A stretch of 64,000 nucleotides of DNA, taken from NCBI GenBank assembly GCA_947499935.1, contig CANMQH010000006.1:1-64000 (forward strand), given 5' to 3'. Within the stretch, counting starts at the first letter, position 1. Every line of letters begins with the position of its first letter. The stretch comes from an uncultured Algibacter sp. GTDB taxonomy: Bacteria; Bacteroidota; Bacteroidia; Flavobacteriales; Flavobacteriaceae. Of this stretch, positions 46,650 through 55,490 are shown one piece after another. Under the pieces are notes generated by a model, which was given only the letters and a program-made list of their open reading frames with translations, had not been told where the DNA came from and did no database searches. Both the position numbers and the translations under genes were made by a program.

Positions 46650-46774
46650 CGTACATAATTGATTGTTTATATTTAATCTATTTGAGATACTCTTTGTTGA
46701 CTTTCTAAAACACGTTAAATGAACTTACCCAAAACAAAACTACATTTCAATTTAAAAACAAAGCTAGCAGACAG

Positions 46775-46870
46775 CTGCGTTAGGGATTGAAGTGGATAGC
46801 CCACAGCGTAGGAACGGAGCGAGGACTTGCAACGTAAAGCCCGACACCGACCTAAGGAGGTGTAACGCCC
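46775..46870 (+). ncRNA. Candidate structured RNA or intergenic element (possible Flavo-1-like)
   Basis: GCGTTA (46777-46782) and TAACGC (46863-46868) close a perfect terminal stem. Inside are a small hairpin GTGG-loop-CCAC (46792-46804) and a second stem CACC-GGTG (46845-46862). Between them lies a G/A-rich core with GAGGACTTGCAACG and AAAGCCCGACACC. I recall GTTAGGGATTGAAG and AAAGCCCGAC as recurring words in flavobacterial intergenic DNA. This could be the Rfam Flavo-1 family, but I cannot confirm that here. Strand is uncertain. Confidence 0.5.
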
Positions 46871-46902
46871 AAAATATAACTCAAAACAAACTTATGTAAA
46901 AA

Positions 46903-46935
46903 AGACCTGACAGGTTTTAAAAACCTGTCAGGTCT
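46903..46935. terminator. 33-base perfect palindrome, likely aconitase terminator (repeat copy 3)
   Basis: AGACCTGACAGGTTTT and AAAACCTGTCAGGTCT are 16-base perfect arms around one A. It lies 24 bases past the aconitase stop. The same palindrome, less perfect, forms the core of the MITE-like copies at 6475 and 14096, but here the surrounding element is absent. Confidence 0.75.
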
Positions 46936-46958
46936 GTATATAAATACATATTATGTTA

Positions 46959-49226
46959 TTATGCGTTTTGCTTCTTAATTAAATTAAGTGCAGAACCCTC
47001 ATTATACCACGCTATTTGTGCTTGGTTATACGTATGGTTTAATTTTATGCTGTCTTTACTTCCGTTTGCATGAACAACTTCTAGAGTTAATGGCTTGCCT
47101 GGTGTAAATGCATTTAAATCTGTAAAGTTAAATGTATCGTCTTCTTGTATTAAATCGTAATCACTCTCGTTAACAAACGTTAAACCTAACATTCCTTGTT
47201 TTTTAAGGTTTGTTTCGTGAATACGTGCAAACGATTTTACAATAACCGCTGCAACACCTAAATGACGTGGTTGCATAGCTGCATGCTCTCTAGATGAGCC
47301 TTCGCCATAGTTATGGTCTCCAACAACAATGGTTTTAATACCTGCTGCTTTATATGCTCTAGCCGTATCTGGAACGCCTCCAAACTCTCCAGTGATTTGA
47401 TTTTTAACAAAATTGGTTTTCTTACCAAAGGCATTTACTGCGCCAATTAAAGTATTGTTTGCAATATTATCTAAATGCCCTCTAAAACGTAACCATGGTC
47501 CAGCCATAGAAATATGGTCTGTAGTACATTTTCCGAATGCTTTAATCAACAATTTAGCACCAGATATTGTCCCTCCTAAAGGTTGAAATGGTGTTAGTAA
47601 TTGTAAACGCTCTGAAGTGTCATTAACGGTAACTTGTACATGACTTCCGTCTGCTTCGGGTGCTAAGAACCCATTGTCTTTTACCTCGAAACCTTTTGGT
47701 GGTAATTCCCATCCTGTTGGCTCATCGAACATGACTTCTTCTCCATTTTCGTTAATTAACTTATCTGTTAATGGATTAAAGTCTAAACGTCCTGCAACTG
47801 CTATGGCTGCTGTTAATTCTGGTGATGCCACAAAGGCATGTGTGTTTGGGTTACCATCGGCACGCTTTGCAAAGTTTCTATTAAAAGAATGTACGATGCT
47901 ATTTTTTGGTGCATTTTTAGGGTCTGAGTATCTTGCCCATTGCCCAATACATGGTCCACAAGCATTGGTAAATATTTTAGCATCTAGCTTTTCAAAAATA
48001 CCAAGAATACCATCGCGTTCTGCTGTGTAGCGTACTTGCTCTGAACCAGGATTGATTCCTAATTCCGATTTCATTTTTAAACCTTTATCTAAAGCTTGTT
48101 GTGCGATAGAGGATGCTCTTGATAAATCTTCATAAGACGAGTTTGTACAAGAACCAATTAATCCCCACTCAACTTTTAATGGCCAATCGTTAGATGTCGC
48201 TTTTTCTGTCATTGCTTTACCAACTGTTGTTGATAAATCTGGAGTAAATGGCCCGTTTAATAAAGGTCCTAATTCTGATAAATTGATATCTATAACTTGA
48301 TCAAAGTATTGTTCTGGGTTTGCGTAAACTTCTGCATCTGCAGTAAGGTGTTGCTTTACAGTATTTGCCGCGTCTGCAACATCTGCTCTTTCTGTAGCAC
48401 GTAAATAACGTTCCATAGAGTCATCGTATCCAAACGTAGACGTGGTTGCTCCTATTTCTGCACCCATGTTACAAATGGTTCCTTTTCCTGTACATGACAT
48501 AGATATTGCTCCTGGTCCAAAATATTCTACAATGGCACCAGTACCACCTTTTGCCGTTAAAATCTCTGCTACTTTTAATATGACATCTTTTGGTGCTGTC
48601 CAACCTGATAATTTACCAGTTAATCTAACACCTATTAATTTTGGGAATTTAAGTTCCCAAGCCATACCAGCCATAACATCTACAGCATCTGCTCCTCCTA
48701 CTCCAATGGCAACCATACCTAGTCCACCAGCGTTTACAGTATGCGAATCAGTTCCAATCATCATCCCTCCTGGGAATGCATAATTTTCTAAAACAACTTG
48801 GTGAATAATACCTGCTCCTGGTTTCCAAAAACCAATACCATATTTATTTGACACAGATTCTAAGAAATTAAACACCTCGCTACTTACGTTGTTAGCGTGT
48901 TTTAAATCTTTAACAGCGCCTTCTTTAGCTTGTATTAAGTGATCACAGTGCACCGTTGTTGGAACAGCAACTGTGGGTTTTCCTGCTTGCATGAATTGTA
49001 ATAAAGCCATTTGAGCAGTGGCATCTTGACATGCAATTCTATCTGGCGCAAAATCTACATAATCCTTTCCACGAGTAAATGCCTTGTTAGGATTTCCATC
49101 CCATAAATGAGAATATAAGATTTTTTCTGAAAGTGTTAGTGGTTTACCTACAATCTCACGTGCTTTATCTACACGTTCTGCCATTTTGGTGTACACACCC
49201 TTTATCATATCGATGTCAAATGCCAT
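46959..49226 (-). CDS. acn: Aconitate hydratase (mitochondrial-type)
   Basis: The 755-residue [4Fe-4S] enzyme converts citrate to isocitrate in the TCA cycle. Cluster-ligand motifs are [12 protein letters not shown] and [43 protein letters not shown] and the swivel-domain [15 protein letters not shown] are also clear. The length matches mitochondrial-type aconitases rather than AcnA (about 890) or AcnB (about 865). A candidate promoter lies about 30 bases upstream. Confidence 0.96.
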   Translation of the reverse strand: MAFDIDMIKGVYTKMAERVDKAREIVGKPLTLSEKILYSHLWDGNPNKAFTRGKDYVDFAPDRIACQDATAQMALLQFMQAGKPTVAVPTTVHCDHLIQAKEGAVKDLKHANNVSSEVFNFLESVSNKYGIGFWKPGAGIIHQVVLENYAFPGGMMIGTDSHTVNAGGLGMVAIGVGGADAVDVMAGMAWELKFPKLIGVRLTGKLSGWTAPKDVILKVAEILTAKGGTGAIVEYFGPGAISMSCTGKGTICNMGAEIGATTSTFGYDDSMERYLRATERADVADAANTVKQHLTADAEVYANPEQYFDQVIDINLSELGPLLNGPFTPDLSTTVGKAMTEKATSNDWPLKVEWGLIGSCTNSSYEDLSRASSIAQQALDKGLKMKSELGINPGSEQVRYTAERDGILGIFEKLDAKIFTNACGPCIGQWARYSDPKNAPKNSIVHSFNRNFAKRADGNPNTHAFVASPELTAAIAVAGRLDFNPLTDKLINENGEEVMFDEPTGWELPPKGFEVKDNGFLAPEADGSHVQVTVNDTSERLQLLTPFQPLGGTISGAKLLIKAFGKCTTDHISMAGPWLRFRGHLDNIANNTLIGAVNAFGKKTNFVKNQITGEFGGVPDTARAYKAAGIKTIVVGDHNYGEGSSREHAAMQPRHLGVAAVIVKSFARIHETNLKKQGMLGLTFVNESDYDLIQEDDTFNFTDLNAFTPGKPLTLEVVHANGSKDSIKLNHTYNQAQIAWYNEGSALNLIKKQNA

Positions 49227-49569
49227 ATAATATTTTTTAAGTTTTGGTTTATTAAAAGTATTGCAAAATACGAAATTATTACAAAGTTTTAAAAATAAAC
49301 CTTGTAATACTAAGCCTTGTAATACTAAATTATTATAGTGATATTATAAATTAGTATAATCCATTTATTATTACCATAATTTGATTTAGAATATCAATTT
49401 GCTAAACTACTTGTCGAACATAGACTCTATTACTTTCAAAATTAGTTGTTGGTTGTTGGTTGTTTAAGATAATCTACCAAAATTAATTCACGAAAATTTA
49501 GCAATTACTATTTCAGGAATTTTGTTAAGTGAATGCTAGATTTTGAATATGTTAAAGCATACAATAATT
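49227..49569. other. Intergenic region upstream of aconitase
   Basis: These 343 bases contain the probable aconitase promoter near 49260. There are two direct copies of CCTTGTAATACTAA (about 49300 and 49315) and a short TTGGTTG repeat near 49450. No gene was recognised. The repeats could be operator-like, but this cannot be shown. Confidence 0.5.
49253..49284 (-). promoter_or_regulatory. Candidate promoter of aconitase (TTG-N21-TACTTTTA)
   Basis: On the minus strand TTG (49284-49282) and TACTTTTA (49260-49253; 7 of 8 bases of the -7 consensus) are 21 bases apart, 26 bases before the ATG. Confidence 0.4.
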
Positions 49570-49770
49570 TTATTTTCTATATATAAAAATGAGTTTTACA
49601 ATAGCTAAAATCACAGCTAATACTTTTAGCCCTGTTGCTATACTAATCAATAAATTTCCAGTTATAAAACTAGCTTGAAAATGAATAATTTTAAATAAAG
49701 CACCTATATAAGTTAATATTAAACCTACTAAAAAAATAATTAGAGGTATAACAAAGTTCTTAAACTTCAT
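49570..49770 (-). CDS. 66-residue two-helix membrane protein (GldL-like fragment)
   Basis: Two membrane helices (about 8-26 and 40-62) flank a short loop with ALFKIIHFQAS. This recalls the N-terminal LGAxFKIxHW pattern of GldL, the gliding motor protein. The rest of GldL is absent, so motor function is not implied. It begins directly after the MoxR stop codon with no gap, at the end of the chaperone-MoxR operon, which supports it as a real gene. Confidence 0.65.
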   Translation of the reverse strand: MKFKNFVIPLIIFLVGLILTYIGALFKIIHFQASFITGNLLISIATGLKVLAVILAIVKLIFIYRK

Positions 49771-50724
49771 TTAAAACAAACTCTTAACTATATGCTCTTC
49801 GGAAATACCTTCGGCTTCGGCTTTGTAGTTTTTAATAATTCTGTGCCTTAATATACCATAAGCTACGGCCTGAACATTTTCTATATCCGGAGAAAATTTT
49901 CCATGAATTGCGGCATGTGTTTTGGCTGCCAAAATTAAGTTTTGAGACGCTCTTGGTCCTGCTCCCCAGTCTAAATAATTTTTAACTATCTCTGGTGCAG
50001 CATTAGAGTTTGGTCTTGTTTTACCAACCAAAGATACGGCGTATTCTATAACATTATCTGCAACGGGGATACGACGAATTAATTGTTGAAAATCTATAAT
50101 CTGTTGTGCAGAAAACAATGCATTTACTTGTACGTTTGAGTCGCTAGTAGTAGCCTTTACAACCTGTACTTCTTCTTCAAACGTTGGATAATCTAGATTG
50201 ATGGCAAACATAAAACGATCCAATTGAGCTTCTGGTAAAGGATATGTACCTTCTTGCTCTATTGGGTTTTGGGTTGCTAAAACAAAATATGGCAAACTTA
50301 ATTTATAATGATGTCCTGCAACAGTAACTGCTCGTTCTTGCATGGCTTCTAATAAAGCTGCTTGAGTTTTTGGTGGCGTTCTATTAATCTCATCGGCCAA
50401 TATAATGTTAGAAAAAATAGGGCCTTTTATAAACTTAAAATGACGGTCTTCATCTAAAATTTCACTTCCTAGAATATCACTAGGCATTAAATCTGGAGTA
50501 AATTGAATACGTTTAAAATCTAAACCTAAGGCTTGGGCAATGGTATTTACCATTAACGTTTTTGCTAAACCTGGCACACCCACAAGTAATGAATGCCCTC
50601 CCGAAAAAATGGAGATTAGAATTTGATTAACAACCTCATCTTGGCCTATAATAACTTTTGCAATTTCGGACCTAAGGTTCTTGTATTGTTTAACAAAATT
50701 TTCAATGGCAACTACATCAGACAT
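49771..50724 (-). CDS. MoxR-family AAA+ ATPase (chaperone operon)
   Basis: This 317-residue cytoplasmic ATPase has Walker A GVPGLAKT (49-56), Walker B IILADE (107-112) followed by INRTPPKTQAALLEAM, and a lid domain. MoxR ATPases act as chaperones for maturation of metal or membrane complexes. Unlike the second MoxR at 61 kb, it has no DUF58 or VWA neighbour. It follows three parvulin genes (five-base gap) and precedes a small membrane protein, so it likely works with envelope assembly. Confidence 0.92.
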   Translation of the reverse strand: MSDVVAIENFVKQYKNLRSEIAKVIIGQDEVVNQILISIFSGGHSLLVGVPGLAKTLMVNTIAQALGLDFKRIQFTPDLMPSDILGSEILDEDRHFKFIKGPIFSNIILADEINRTPPKTQAALLEAMQERAVTVAGHHYKLSLPYFVLATQNPIEQEGTYPLPEAQLDRFMFAINLDYPTFEEEVQVVKATTSDSNVQVNALFSAQQIIDFQQLIRRIPVADNVIEYAVSLVGKTRPNSNAAPEIVKNYLDWGAGPRASQNLILAAKTHAAIHGKFSPDIENVQAVAYGILRHRIIKNYKAEAEGISEEHIVKSLF

Positions 50725-50729
50725 ACTTG

Positions 50730-52196
50730 TTACTTTTTTAACCAGTTTCCAGAAAACTTACAATCTCTGTGTTCTCCAGTAATTTTTATATACGTGTCTA
50801 ATATCTTATTTTTCTGCCACTTTTCAACAGCTTTTATCTTTTTTTCTTCTAAAGCTAGTTGTTTAATTTTTAAATAATCTCTAGCATAGTCTGCTTCGTG
50901 CTCATTTACTCTATCGGTAACCTTTAATAGCTTAAATTTAACTTTGGCTGCTCGGTCTTCTTCTTTTAAAACCAAACTGACTTCACCATCCTTTATATTC
51001 TGAATTTGAGCATAAAGTTCTGGATCCATTCTCGTTAATTCAAAATTATAATCTTGGGTCGTTGGGTTAATTAATTGGCCGCCATCATTTTTTGTTTCTT
51101 TTTCATCACTAATTTCTCTAGCTGCTTCAGCAAAAGTAATTTCGCCATTAACTATTTTTTTTCTAGCCGCTTCTAAACGACTTTTAGCTTCTTCTACTGC
51201 TTTTTTAGATACTTTAGGAACTAGTAAAATATGAGCAACATCGTATTCTTGACCTCTAATTTTTTCTAATGTTATAATATGGTATCCAAAATCTGTTTTA
51301 AAAGGTTCGGATATTTCACCTTCTTGCAAACCAAAAGCAACTTGTCTAAACTCTTTAACCATACGTGGTTGCTTTCTGTTTAATGTGTATTTACCACCTT
51401 TACTTGCCGAACCTGGATCTTGAGAATATAATACGGCTTTCGACCTAAAACTAGCACCATTTTCTGTAATATCTGCTTTAAATTGATTTAAACGATCAAT
51501 TATTTTTTGCTCCTCTTCTGGCGATACCTTTGGCTCAGCTACTATTTGCGCCACTTTAAGTTCTGTACCAAAATTTGGTCTGTCATCCTTTGGTATTTTA
51601 TTAAAAAATGCTCTAACTTCTTCTGGTGTAATCTCTACTTCTTCTACAATTTTAGATTGCATTTTAGCAGCCAATTGATTGGCTTTATTGATTTCAAACA
51701 TCTCTTCTCTAAAACTTTTTTCGTCTTCTTTTTTATAAAACTCCAAAAGTTTTGTCATAGACCCATTAGTTTGTTGCAAAAATTGTTGGATTTGATAATC
51801 TACATTTTTTCTAATTTCGGCATCAGACACGATAATACTATCTTGTACTGCATGGTGTGCATATAGTTTATCTTCTAAAAGCTTACCAAAAAGCTCGCAT
51901 TTACCAATTTCACTAGTATTAACACCTTGTGCTTGTAATTGTAAATAGGCTTTATCTATATCTGAATCTAATATAATATAATCACCTACCACTGCAGCGA
52001 CACCGTCAACCTTTTTAGCGTTTTGAGAATTGGTAGAATCTACTTGCTCTGTAGCATCAGCGGTAACTTTTTCTGCCTCGTCATCTATTATAACTTCTTG
52101 GGCATTTACTATATTTAATGAGAGTAAAGCAAAGACTATAAGTGCTATGCTTTTTAAATTATTTAAAAATTTCAAATTGTTTATTTTTAATGGCAT
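50730..52196 (-). CDS. SurA-type periplasmic peptidyl-prolyl isomerase
   Basis: The 488-residue protein has a signal peptide (about 1-32, ending VNAQ), a SurA-like chaperone region (about 45-205) and two parvulin/PPIC domains (about 210-310 and 315-410; signature FGYHIITLEKI). It should assist folding of outer-membrane proteins. Its start overlaps the end of the preceding lipoprotein gene by 38 bases. The signal peptide supports this start and no later Met exists before the mature protein. Confidence 0.9.
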   Translation of the reverse strand: MPLKINNLKFLNNLKSIALIVFALLSLNIVNAQEVIIDDEAEKVTADATEQVDSTNSQNAKKVDGVAAVVGDYIILDSDIDKAYLQLQAQGVNTSEIGKCELFGKLLEDKLYAHHAVQDSIIVSDAEIRKNVDYQIQQFLQQTNGSMTKLLEFYKKEDEKSFREEMFEINKANQLAAKMQSKIVEEVEITPEEVRAFFNKIPKDDRPNFGTELKVAQIVAEPKVSPEEEQKIIDRLNQFKADITENGASFRSKAVLYSQDPGSASKGGKYTLNRKQPRMVKEFRQVAFGLQEGEISEPFKTDFGYHIITLEKIRGQEYDVAHILLVPKVSKKAVEEAKSRLEAARKKIVNGEITFAEAAREISDEKETKNDGGQLINPTTQDYNFELTRMDPELYAQIQNIKDGEVSLVLKEEDRAAKVKFKLLKVTDRVNEHEADYARDYLKIKQLALEEKKIKAVEKWQKNKILDTYIKITGEHRDCKFSGNWLKK

Positions 52197-53010
52197 CTTT
52201 TGTAATATCTTTTTCTAATTCTTTAATAAGTTCTAACTTACGTTTATTGATGACGATTTGATCTATTGTAGGTTTTACATATTCTAGTGGCGCTGTATCA
52301 TTTTGCACCAAAACATCATTAACTTGCATCAAATATACTCCTAATGAATCTTTGAGTTGTAAAAAATTAGATTTATTTAACAGTTGATCTTTGTTTTCAA
52401 TGTTTATAACATGAATTTTATTAATAACATGGCTTAACTTTATCCAAATAGAGTCATTAAAGGAATATGATTTAAATTGTATAGATATGGAATCTAAATC
52501 TTTTTTATCTTTAGCGTTGTAGCGTTTAAACTTCTCTTCTATAGTACTAAAATTATTAATATGGGCATCTACATGAATGTAGCGGAACTTAATTAACTCC
52601 TCATTAAGCTTAAAAACCTCTTTATTATTGTTGTAGTAAGCTTGCGCTTCTTGAGTATTTACAACAGTATCCATATTGCGTTTTACCAAGGCCTCTATGT
52701 AAGCTTTAGTGTATAAATCGTTTTTATACTGTTCTACTAACTTATTAAACGCTTCTTGTTTTTCTTCTTTTAAATTTACTTTGGCACCATCTACAAAAAG
52801 TTGTTGAGTAGCCCAATGCTTAATAAAGTTTTTTACTATAATCGTACTATCGTTTTTGGTCGTACCACTGGGAACTAAACCTTTTATATCGTCTTGATAG
52901 AGGTATGTTTCATTTACTCTTGCCACAATTATCCGTTCGTCTGATATTTTAAATTTATCGCACGAAAAAACTATGAAAAACAGAAAAAATATGATGCTAT
53001 TAGTTCTCAA
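52159..53010 (-). CDS. Lipoprotein of the parvulin-chaperone operon
   Basis: The 283-residue protein has a lipoprotein signal (Cys17 in VFSC). The body is helical and charged, with a SurA_N-like region (about 35-140) and ALVKRNMDT and AYYNNNKEVF motifs, but no recognisable PPIC active domain. In flavobacteria it is regularly placed between two parvulins. It probably acts as a chaperone in the periplasm without isomerase activity. It begins three bases after the upstream parvulin and overlaps the SurA gene by 38 bases. Confidence 0.75.
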   Translation of the reverse strand: MRTNSIIFFLFFIVFSCDKFKISDERIIVARVNETYLYQDDIKGLVPSGTTKNDSTIIVKNFIKHWATQQLFVDGAKVNLKEEKQEAFNKLVEQYKNDLYTKAYIEALVKRNMDTVVNTQEAQAYYNNNKEVFKLNEELIKFRYIHVDAHINNFSTIEEKFKRYNAKDKKDLDSISIQFKSYSFNDSIWIKLSHVINKIHVINIENKDQLLNKSNFLQLKDSLGVYLMQVNDVLVQNDTAPLEYVKPTIDQIVINKRKLELIKELEKDITKDAIKNKQFEIFK

Positions 53011-53013
53011 ATA

Positions 53014-54972
53014 TTATTTATTAAGTTCGGTTTTTACCTTTGCTACAACGTCTTGATTAATGGATATTTTATATTTTTTGCCTAAATCTTGTATCCATTT
53101 ATCTTCTTTATAGTTTTGGTAATCACTTATAACCAATCCTTTAGATTCTTCAAACGTTTTTTGAGTCTCAGGCAAAACATCTTTAACCTGGACCAATACA
53201 AAAGCATTATTATGCTTTTGTATTTTTGAAATTCCTTTTTTAAACTTAAAATCTTTTGGGAGTGCTTGATGGTTTGCATCCATAATATCTGATGTAAAAA
53301 TAACATCAATACCATCATTACTATTAATAAGTGATTTTATTTCATTTAACGTCATATTCTTCTCTAACAATTTAGAAACTTTTTTAAGCGTTTTCTGTTT
53401 TGCAGAAGAAGCCACTACAGCGTCTATACGTTTTGGAAACACATATTTAGATACATTTTTATTATAATAGTCTTTTATGGCTAGAGAGTCTGTTTTAGAA
53501 ACATTCCAAATGGTTGTTTCCATAAGTTCAAACAATAAAAGCCCGTCACGATACTCGTTAACAATGTGAGCAAATTCCTCATTTTCAAATTCTAAGTTAT
53601 CCTCCCTGTATTCAATTAAATTTTCCTTTAAAAAATCATCATACTTTTTAGAAACAATAGATTTAAATGATTCATTCTGTTTTATACTACGCTGTGTGTT
53701 TATTAAGTAATTACCAAAATCATCGTAAGTTAATTGATGCTCTCCTATGCGAACTAAAGGTTTATCTTTTTTAAAGCCTTTAGGAAGTTGCCATGATTTT
53801 TTAAAATAATCATCATTAAAAATCGAAACAAAATAATCTATGTCTGTATCTAATGGTCTAGATTTTACATTATAAAGTTCTTTTAACTTATTAACCAAAG
53901 CAGCATCAATAAGTTTTGAACGATCATCACGCTTAACCATATCTACCAATTCTGGTTTCATGGTTTCAAATTTTGCAACAGGTTTTTTACCAAATAATTT
54001 TACAATATGCCAACCGTAATCTGTTTTAAAGGGTTTTGATACATCTCCAATTTCTGATAACCCAAAAGCGGCTTCTTCAAATTCTGGTACTCTAAGTTGT
54101 CCACCAGAAATAGGAGCCATCATCCCTCCTTTTGAAGCTGTATTTTTATCATCAGAAAATTGCTTGGCTAAAGATTCAAAATCTTCACCTTGTTCTATTT
54201 TTTTATAAATTTCTTGTATTCTTACTTCAGGATTTTCTGCTAAAGTATCGTTAGGCTTGCTTACAAGCATAATATGTGCTACGGTACGTTCTCCTCTAGA
54301 TTTTCTTTTATCGGACACATGAACTATATGGTAACCAAAACGCGTTCTAAAAGGTTTTGATATATCGCCAACTGCAGTATTAAACGCAGCGGTTTCAAAC
54401 TTATATACCATTTTAAAACCAGAAAAATAACCTAGTTTTTCTCCGTATACGGTTTGTCCGTTATGCACTTCTGCCCTAACTTTTTCAAAACCTTCGGTTA
54501 GTGCTCGCTCTCTTAATTTAACAATCTTGTTAAAGGCTGCAAGTGTATCTTCTGGATTTGCAGTTTCCAATACTTTTATAAGAATATGATCTGCCTTAAC
54601 TTCGTTAGATACTCTCTTATAAGCTTCTTCTACCAACTGCTCTGTTACTTTGGTATCGGTCATGTAACTTTTAGCAAGTTGCTTTTTATAATTAGACAAT
54701 TCCCTTAGGTAAGACTGTTTTTCATTTAAGCCTAAAGCATGAGCCTCTTTTATCTTTAGTTTATAACTTGTAAATAATTTTAAATACTGGTCAATATCTT
54801 TTTGAGATTCATCTTTTACTAAATCAAGGTTTTTATTATAAACCCTTAAAAATTCTGAAGTATAAACGGCCTCATCATCAATAGTAAAAAGCACATCTTT
54901 ATTTTCTGTTTGTGCATTAATATTTATAAATGCAAGGAATAAAAATAAAGGGAAATAAAATTTTAATTTCAT
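53014..54972 (-). CDS. Periplasmic peptidyl-prolyl isomerase with two parvulin domains
   Basis: The 652-residue protein has a signal peptide (about 1-20, ending NINAQ) and two consecutive PPIC domains (about 120-225 and 230-335; FGYHIVHVSDKRK and DYGWHIVKLFGKK). A long C-terminal helical chaperone region of about 300 residues follows, without a known domain. It is the first gene of the operon chaperone-lipoprotein-SurA-MoxR-small membrane protein. It is expected to handle outer-membrane or secreted proteins. Confidence 0.9.
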   Translation of the reverse strand: MKLKFYFPLFLFLAFININAQTENKDVLFTIDDEAVYTSEFLRVYNKNLDLVKDESQKDIDQYLKLFTSYKLKIKEAHALGLNEKQSYLRELSNYKKQLAKSYMTDTKVTEQLVEEAYKRVSNEVKADHILIKVLETANPEDTLAAFNKIVKLRERALTEGFEKVRAEVHNGQTVYGEKLGYFSGFKMVYKFETAAFNTAVGDISKPFRTRFGYHIVHVSDKRKSRGERTVAHIMLVSKPNDTLAENPEVRIQEIYKKIEQGEDFESLAKQFSDDKNTASKGGMMAPISGGQLRVPEFEEAAFGLSEIGDVSKPFKTDYGWHIVKLFGKKPVAKFETMKPELVDMVKRDDRSKLIDAALVNKLKELYNVKSRPLDTDIDYFVSIFNDDYFKKSWQLPKGFKKDKPLVRIGEHQLTYDDFGNYLINTQRSIKQNESFKSIVSKKYDDFLKENLIEYREDNLEFENEEFAHIVNEYRDGLLLFELMETTIWNVSKTDSLAIKDYYNKNVSKYVFPKRIDAVVASSAKQKTLKKVSKLLEKNMTLNEIKSLINSNDGIDVIFTSDIMDANHQALPKDFKFKKGISKIQKHNNAFVLVQVKDVLPETQKTFEESKGLVISDYQNYKEDKWIQDLGKKYKISINQDVVAKVKTELNK

Positions 54973-55072
54973 GGAGTAAAAAATTTGAATGGTTACAAAA
55001 ATAATAATATAAACCTATAATACAAGTCCTTTTTCTAACGATTAAAACAGGCAAATATTACACTTTTTAAAC

Positions 55073-55080
55073 TATCTTTG
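55073..55080 (+). promoter_or_regulatory. -7 box upstream of the small conserved gene
   Basis: TATCTTTG is an exact match to TAnnTTTG, about 60 bases before the ATG at 55140. No matching TTG element was seen. Confidence 0.45.
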
Positions 55081-55139
55081 GTTGTTTTTGTTATGAAGTT
55101 GTTCAAACTTTTTTAGTTTAAACATAAACTCTAGAATAG

Positions 55140-55376
55140 ATGCGTAAATTAAAGTTGATTTGGGATTTTCGTGGCCCTCATGCTAGTAAAACTGCTGAGC
55201 ATCACGAAATACATTTAAAAGAATACATTACTCTTGAAAAACTAGAGATTACAATTACTGGTATTGAAAATATGAATGACATGCACTCTATAGCGTTTTT
55301 AGTAGTTAACGAAGATGCTATGAAACCCATTAGAGATGCGTTAAAACCACATCGGGGTCAAGTTTATGAGGACTAA
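55140..55376 (+). CDS. Small conserved protein of unknown function (78 residues)
   Basis: It starts MRKLKLIWDFRGPHASKTAE and contains HHEIHLKEY. The FRGPHAS segment and His cluster look like a conserved ligand or metal site. There is no signal peptide or membrane helix. I recognise it only as a protein commonly present in flavobacteria. It has its own -7 box and lies alone between divergent parvulins and the LETM1-related gene. Confidence 0.75.
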   Translation: MRKLKLIWDFRGPHASKTAEHHEIHLKEYITLEKLEITITGIENMNDMHSIAFLVVNEDAMKPIRDALKPHRGQVYED

Positions 55377-55490
55377 AAATCAAAATTTCCACCCTCCTTA
55401 TCAAATTCTGGCACCAAGCTAGAAAAATTCTTATCAAATTCAATTTGTAAAAACATTACTTTTACAATCTAATGCATTGACTATATAACA

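Larger units (their letters stand above)
46650..46958. other. Intergenic region with structured RNA candidate and palindrome
   Basis: These 309 bases separate the unknown membrane gene and the convergent aconitase gene. The central part (46775-46870) is clearly richer in G and C than its surroundings and can fold. A 33-base palindrome follows at 46903. The first 120 bases are plain AT-rich sequence. Confidence 0.7.

Noticed and set aside
49570-49770. Genuine gliding motor protein GldL
   Set aside because: Only the two membrane helices are similar; the long cytoplasmic part and the gldKMN neighbours are absent.
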